Positions 59,850-64,000 of a stretch of DNA of 64,000 nt are shown piece by piece (position 1 is the first letter of the stretch; each line of letters begins with the position of its first letter). Under the pieces are notes generated by a model. It was not told the origin of the DNA and did not search any database. It saw only the letters and a list, made by a program, of their open reading frames with translations. The stretch spans positions 1,240,001-1,304,000 of the forward strand of contig NZ_CP139781.1 of the NCBI RefSeq assembly GCF_019679435.2, read 5' to 3'. The DNA comes from Actomonas aquatica. GTDB lineage: Bacteria > Verrucomicrobiota > Verrucomicrobiia > Opitutales > Opitutaceae. A program made the position numbers and the translations under genes.

Positions 59850-61286
59850 ATGCTGCGTTCCTCGCTCCGCCTCCTTCCGCTTGCGCTATTGAGCATAACC
59901 CAAACTGCCTGCGCTCAGAATCGCGACGCGCCCGATCTGTTCGCCCAGTTCTGCGCCAATTGCCACGGCCCCGATCTCGGCGGCGGCAGTGCCCCATCCA
60001 TGCTCGATGATGTGTGGACCTACGGTGGCACCGGCACCGACGAGGAGCTCGCCCACCAGATCGCCAAGGGTAACCTCGAGAAAGGCATGCCCGCGTGGGA
60101 AAGCGTGTTCAACGAGGCTGAGATTCGCGCGCTCGTCGTCTTCATCCGCGAGCGCCGTGCCGGTTACCAACGCAACCGCGAAACCCTGCCCGCCCCGCCG
60201 GCCGACCTCGTGCTCCATACTCAGCAACACGACTTCGTCATCGAAACCGTCACCGACGAAGTCGACACGCCCTGGTCGATCAACTGGCTGCCCGACGGCA
60301 CCATGTTGATCACCGAAAAGTCCGGCTCTCTGCGCCTCCTGCGCGACGGCGAACTCCTGCCTCCGGTCATGGATACACCTTGGGTGGACGGCGCCGGCCA
60401 AGCCGGTCTGCTCGAGGTCGCTCCGCACCCCGACTACGCCACCAACGGTTGGATCTACCTGAGTTTCAGCGACCCCGCCACCACCCCCGCCGGCGCCAAC
60501 GTCAGTTTCACCAAGATCGTGCGCGGCCGCATCACCGACGGCACTTGGACCGATGAGGAGGTCATCTACGCCGCCGACATCGCCCACTACCGACAGCCCG
60601 GCAGTGTCCACTACGGCAACCGTATCGCTTTTGATGATACGGGCCACATCTTCTTCTCCATCGGCGATCGCGGCGCTCAGCAACACGCCCAGGACCTCGG
60701 CCGCCCCAACGGCAAAATCCACCGCCTGCACGACGATGGACGCATCCCCAACGACAACCCCTTCGTCGCCGATCCCACCGCCCTGCCGTCCATCTGGAGC
60801 TACGGTCATCGCAACCCGCAGGGGCTCGACTTCGATCCCGCCACCGGCGAGCTCTGGTCGACCGAACACGGGCCGCGCGGCGGCGATGAGCTCAACCTCA
60901 TCACCCGCAGCACCAACTACGGCTGGCCCCTCATCACCTACGGCATGAATTACAACGGCACGCCCATCACCGCCCGCACCGCCGCCGCAGGAATGGCCCA
61001 ACCCGTCATCCACTGGACCCCGTCCATCGCCGTCTGCGGCATCGATTTCTACGAGGGCGACCTCTTCCCCGGCTGGCGCGGCAACCTGCTCGTCACCGCG
61101 CTTGCCCAACAACACCTGCGCCGCGTGGTCATCGTGGACAATCAGGTCGTCGAACAAGAAATTCTCTTCCAGGATTTTGGTCGTTGTCGCGATGTCGCCT
61201 CCGGTCCCGACGGCGCCATTTACGTCGCCCTCAATCGTCCCGATCGCATCGTGCGCCTCGTGCCGGCGCCGACTGCTCAACCCTGA
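59850..61286 (+). CDS. PQQ-type aldose dehydrogenase with N-terminal cytochrome c domain
   Basis: The 478-residue exported protein has a signal sequence (to about T-A-C-A-Q). A cytochrome c domain follows with C35-A-N-C38-H39 and M80 as likely axial ligand. From about 130 comes the six-bladed propeller of the glucose/sorbosone dehydrogenase (Yli) family: P-W-S-I-N-W-L-P-D-G-T-M-L-I-T-E-K and G-L-L-E-V-A-P-H-P-D-Y. S-Y-G-H-R-N-P-Q-G-L and E-H-G-P-R-G-G-D-E follow. It would oxidise aldoses in the periplasm and pass electrons through its own cytochrome. The c domain at the N-terminus rather than the C-terminus is a less usual order. Confidence 0.9.
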   Translation: MLRSSLRLLPLALLSITQTACAQNRDAPDLFAQFCANCHGPDLGGGSAPSMLDDVWTYGGTGTDEELAHQIAKGNLEKGMPAWESVFNEAEIRALVVFIRERRAGYQRNRETLPAPPADLVLHTQQHDFVIETVTDEVDTPWSINWLPDGTMLITEKSGSLRLLRDGELLPPVMDTPWVDGAGQAGLLEVAPHPDYATNGWIYLSFSDPATTPAGANVSFTKIVRGRITDGTWTDEEVIYAADIAHYRQPGSVHYGNRIAFDDTGHIFFSIGDRGAQQHAQDLGRPNGKIHRLHDDGRIPNDNPFVADPTALPSIWSYGHRNPQGLDFDPATGELWSTEHGPRGGDELNLITRSTNYGWPLITYGMNYNGTPITARTAAAGMAQPVIHWTPSIAVCGIDFYEGDLFPGWRGNLLVTALAQQHLRRVVIVDNQVVEQEILFQDFGRCRDVASGPDGAIYVALNRPDRIVRLVPAPTAQP

Positions 61287-61321
61287 TTTCCCGTCCCGCG
61301 CCGCCTGTTTCGTTTTAGCTC

Positions 61322-63052
61322 ATGAAAGTCCTGCTCCGGTCCTGTCTCGTTCTCGCTCTTTGTTTAACTCTGCCCGCCTACGCCCAGCGCTCGGCGGTCC
61401 AAGCCGGACGCGGCATGGTCGTCTCCGCGCACCACCTCGCTTCGCAGGCCGGCATCGAAATCATGCGCCAAGGCGGCAACGCCATCGACGCCGCCGTGGC
61501 CACCGGCTTCGCCCTCGCCGTCACCTACCCGCGCGCCGGCAACCTCGGCGGTGGCGGATTTATGATCGTGCAGACGGCCGACGGCGAAGAGGTCGCTCTC
61601 GATTTTCGCGAAGTTGCGCCGAGCGCAGCTCACCGCGACCTCTACCTCGACGCCGACGGCAACATCATCCCGCGTGCTTCCACGCACGGCTACCTCGCCA
61701 ACGGCGTGCCCGGCACCGTCGCCGGCCTCCATCATGCCTGGGCGCGCTACGGTTCTGGTCAGGTGAGCTGGGCCGCCGTGCTTGAGCCAGCCCGCCGACT
61801 CGCCGCCGATGGATTCACCGTCAGTCCCGCCCTCGCGCAGGACCTGATTGCCAGCACCACCCTGCTTTCCGCCAACGCCGAATCGAAACGCATCTTCCTG
61901 CGCGACGGCCGCCCCTACGCTGCCGGTGATCGCCTTTGCCAACCCGACCTCGCCGCCACCCTCGCCCGCCTCCAGGCCCACGGCGCCCGCGAGTTTTACG
62001 AGGGCGAAACGGCCGCACTCATTGCCGCCGACCAAGCCCAGGGCGGCGGCCTCATCACCGCGGCCGATCTCGCCGCCTACCGCCCCGTCGAACGCGAACC
62101 GATTCGCTTCACGTATCGAGGTTTTGAATTCGTCACCATGCCGCCGCCCAGTTCCGGCGGCATCGCCCTCGCCCAAATGTTCGGCTTGCTCGAGCCCTAC
62201 GATCTGCGGGAGATGGGCCTGCACTCCACCACCTACATCCACCTCGTGACCGAAGCCATGCGCCGCGCCTTCCGCGATCGCGCCGAGTTCCTTGGTGATC
62301 CCGATTTTTATCCGGTGCCGCAGGAGGCCCTGCTCTCGCCGGCCACGCTCGAGCACCACGCCGCTTCCTTCGATCCGCAACACGCCACGCCGAGCGAAGG
62401 CCTCGCGCCCGCGCCGATTCCGTCTGCGGAGTCGACCGAGACCACCCACTTCGCCGCCGTCGATGCCGCGGGCAATGTCGCCAGTTGCACCTACACCCTC
62501 AACGGCCTCTACGGCAACGGCGTCACCGCCGCCGGCACCGGCGTGCTGCTCAATAACGAGATGGACGACTTCACCTCCAAGGTCGGGGTGAAAAACATGT
62601 TCGGCCTGATCCAAGGCGAATCCAACGCCATCGCCCCCGGCAAACGTCCGCTCTCGTCGATGACCCCGACCATCGTGAGCCGCGACGGCAAACCCTACCT
62701 CGTGACCGGCTCTCCCGGCGGCCCCACCATCATCACGACCGTGCTGCAGGTGTCGCTCAACGTCATCGACCACCAGCTCCCACTCACACTCGCCGTCGAT
62801 GCACCGCGTTTTCACCACCAGTGGCAGCCGGACCAGATTTATCGCGAACCGTTCCTCGCTTCGCCCGACACCCTCGACGCGCTCGAAGCCATGGGCCACA
62901 CGCTCGCCCTCCGGCGCCTCTATCGCAACGAAGCCGTGCAAGCCGCCCGCTACTGGGGCGACGCCGAAAGCATCCTCATCGACCCGGAAACCGGCATGCT
63001 CGAAGGCGTGAGCGATCGCCGTAGTCCCGAGGCCGCCCCGGCTGGTTTCTGA
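61322..63052 (+). CDS. ggt: Gamma-glutamyltransferase
   Basis: The 576-residue protein has a signal peptide (L-P-A-Y-A-Q), so it is periplasmic. The large subunit has G-G-N-A-I-D-A-A-V-A and G-N-L-G-G-G-G-F. Autocleavage should occur before T374 in T-T-H-F-A-A-V-D, giving a small subunit with the catalytic threonine. L-L-N-N-E-M-D-D-F and P-L-S-S-M-T-P-T are kept. It transfers or hydrolyses the gamma-glutamyl group of glutathione. Confidence 0.94.
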   Translation: MKVLLRSCLVLALCLTLPAYAQRSAVQAGRGMVVSAHHLASQAGIEIMRQGGNAIDAAVATGFALAVTYPRAGNLGGGGFMIVQTADGEEVALDFREVAPSAAHRDLYLDADGNIIPRASTHGYLANGVPGTVAGLHHAWARYGSGQVSWAAVLEPARRLAADGFTVSPALAQDLIASTTLLSANAESKRIFLRDGRPYAAGDRLCQPDLAATLARLQAHGAREFYEGETAALIAADQAQGGGLITAADLAAYRPVEREPIRFTYRGFEFVTMPPPSSGGIALAQMFGLLEPYDLREMGLHSTTYIHLVTEAMRRAFRDRAEFLGDPDFYPVPQEALLSPATLEHHAASFDPQHATPSEGLAPAPIPSAESTETTHFAAVDAAGNVASCTYTLNGLYGNGVTAAGTGVLLNNEMDDFTSKVGVKNMFGLIQGESNAIAPGKRPLSSMTPTIVSRDGKPYLVTGSPGGPTIITTVLQVSLNVIDHQLPLTLAVDAPRFHHQWQPDQIYREPFLASPDTLDALEAMGHTLALRRLYRNEAVQAARYWGDAESILIDPETGMLEGVSDRRSPEAAPAGF

Positions 63053-63132
63053 CGCCGCCTGCTCAACGAGCGGCAGCGTCCCTCGATTCGGGTTCGGCAA
63101 CCGTCGCCACGGCCGCTTAGGCTTCGGCCACG

Positions 63133-64000
63133 ATGAATTACCGTAAGTTTGGTCAGCACGAACCTCTCGTTTCCGAAATCGGCTTTGGCGCCTGGGCCAT
63201 CGGTGGCTCCTGGGGTGCACAGGACGACAGTGATTCCCTCGGCGCGCTCCATCGCGCCCTCGATCTCGGCTGCACCTTCATCGATACCGCCGCCGGTTAC
63301 GGCGACGGCCGCAGCGAAAAACTCATCGGCCAAGTCCTGCGCGAGCGCCGCGCCGCCGGCCACGAAGAATCGGTTTTTGTTGCGACGAAAACCCCGCCCA
63401 GCCCCGGTATCTGGCCGCCCTCGCCCTACTGCCGCGCCGAAGATCGCTACTCCGAAACCTACCTGCGCACCGACCTCGCCGAACGCCTCGCCAAGCTCGG
63501 CACCGACCGTCTCGACCTGTTGCAACTTCACACCTGGACGCGCGCCTGGAACCGCAACCCGACCCCTTTCAAGATTCTGCGCCAGCTGCAGGCCGAGGGC
63601 AAAATCGGTCTCATCGGCGTCTCCACACCCGAACAGGATCAAAACAGCGTCATCGATCTCATGCGCGACGGGTGGATCGATTCCGTGCAGGTCATCTACA
63701 ACATCTTCGAACAGGAACCGGCCGCCGAACTCCTCGACGTCGCCGCCGAATGTGGCGTGGGGGTCATCGTGCGGGTCGCCTTCGACGAAGGTGCACTCAC
63801 CGGCAAGTTTACGCCTGAGACGACCTTCGCCCCCGACGATTTTCGGGCCGGCTATTTCGCCGGTGATCGCCTCGAGCGTGTGATCAAGCGCGTCGACGCG
63901 GTCAAATCTGACCTCGTCGACAGCGGTTACACCATGCCGCAGGCCGCGCTCAAATTTGTCCTCGCCCACCCCGCCGTGAGCGTGGTCATCCCTGGCATCC
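63133..64000 (+). CDS. Aldo/keto reductase, cut by the right edge
   Basis: The first 289 residues are present. The catalytic set is D51, Y56, K86 and H133, in F-I-D-T-A-A-G-Y-G-D-G-R-S-E, A-T-K-T and L-Q-L-H-T-W. This is a (beta/alpha)8 NADPH-dependent reductase of the YghZ/IolS-like group, judging by the E-x-L-I-G-Q-V-L-R helix and S-V-V-I-P-G-I near the end. The carbonyl substrate is unknown. Confidence 0.9.
   Translation, partial: MNYRKFGQHEPLVSEIGFGAWAIGGSWGAQDDSDSLGALHRALDLGCTFIDTAAGYGDGRSEKLIGQVLRERRAAGHEESVFVATKTPPSPGIWPPSPYCRAEDRYSETYLRTDLAERLAKLGTDRLDLLQLHTWTRAWNRNPTPFKILRQLQAEGKIGLIGVSTPEQDQNSVIDLMRDGWIDSVQVIYNIFEQEPAAELLDVAAECGVGVIVRVAFDEGALTGKFTPETTFAPDDFRAGYFAGDRLERVIKRVDAVKSDLVDSGYTMPQAALKFVLAHPAVSVVIPGI

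Overview
The window looks like a chromosome segment of a GC-rich Verrucomicrobium, most probably of the Opitutaceae or a close relative. This is inferred from gene content, not from a search. The pointers are a long GreA with a large N-terminal extension (a trait also known from Chlamydia), secreted proteins with verrucomicrobial short calcium-binding repeats, a one-domain LysR protein, many starts without a Shine-Dalgarno sequence, and composite palindromic repeats between genes. No prophage, transposase, CRISPR array or rRNA was seen. There is one tRNA, tRNA-Leu(CAG).

Layout. 1-9 kb: a DUF2911 protein, cardiolipin synthase, a fatty-acid desaturase with a coiled-coil tail, citramalate synthase CimA, an atypical Nramp-like transporter and a membrane protein with an NlpC/P60-like end. 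9-18 kb: PriA, a Fur-like regulator, a TPR protein, NadA, a repeat-filled gap, an M23 peptidase, HemW, an IPT/TIG lipoprotein and a secreted EEP-family nuclease. 18-26 kb: M48 peptidase, MFS exporter, a retropepsin-like/PDZ lipoprotein, an RsmB-type rRNA methyltransferase, extended GreA and an ArsR-methyltransferase fusion. 26-29.5 kb: a DUF1348 protein, a TetR regulator with three matching GACCG-NN-CGGTC operators, a PNPOx-like flavoprotein and an ECF sigma factor. 29.5-34.7 kb: two secreted proteins, a gap with two tandem paralogous structured RNA-like elements, KamA and CarA. 34.7-41 kb: one secreted giant of about 2,069 residues. 41-50 kb: KdsB, HPr, XRE-cupin and GNAT pair, TatD, M32 carboxypeptidase, a DUF4097-like protein, MsrB lipoprotein, another lipoprotein, an ArsC/Spx-like protein and a second EEP nuclease. 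50-64 kb: ABC ATPase, a hendecad-repeat lipoprotein, an outer-membrane phospholipase A-like protein, HrpA, a molybdopterin oxidoreductase, LysR-HTH, tRNA-Leu, KDPG aldolase, a cytochrome c/PQQ-type sugar dehydrogenase, gamma-glutamyltransferase and an aldo/keto reductase cut by the right edge.

Most genes are single housekeeping genes or short operons. Tight couplings by overlapping stop and start codons are MFS/retropepsin, M48/EEP nuclease, XRE-cupin/GNAT and EEP nuclease/ArsC-like. Envelope functions are over-represented: lipoproteins, peptidases, OMPLA, cardiolipin synthase, desaturase and KdsB. The most promising undescribed items are the tandem RNA elements at 31641-32050, the TetR regulon with its leader ORF and long inverted repeat at 27397-28278, the giant secreted protein and the 11-residue-repeat lipoprotein. 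Where the longest reading frame was clearly too long, the start given is the one I judged most likely; these choices are stated in the entries.
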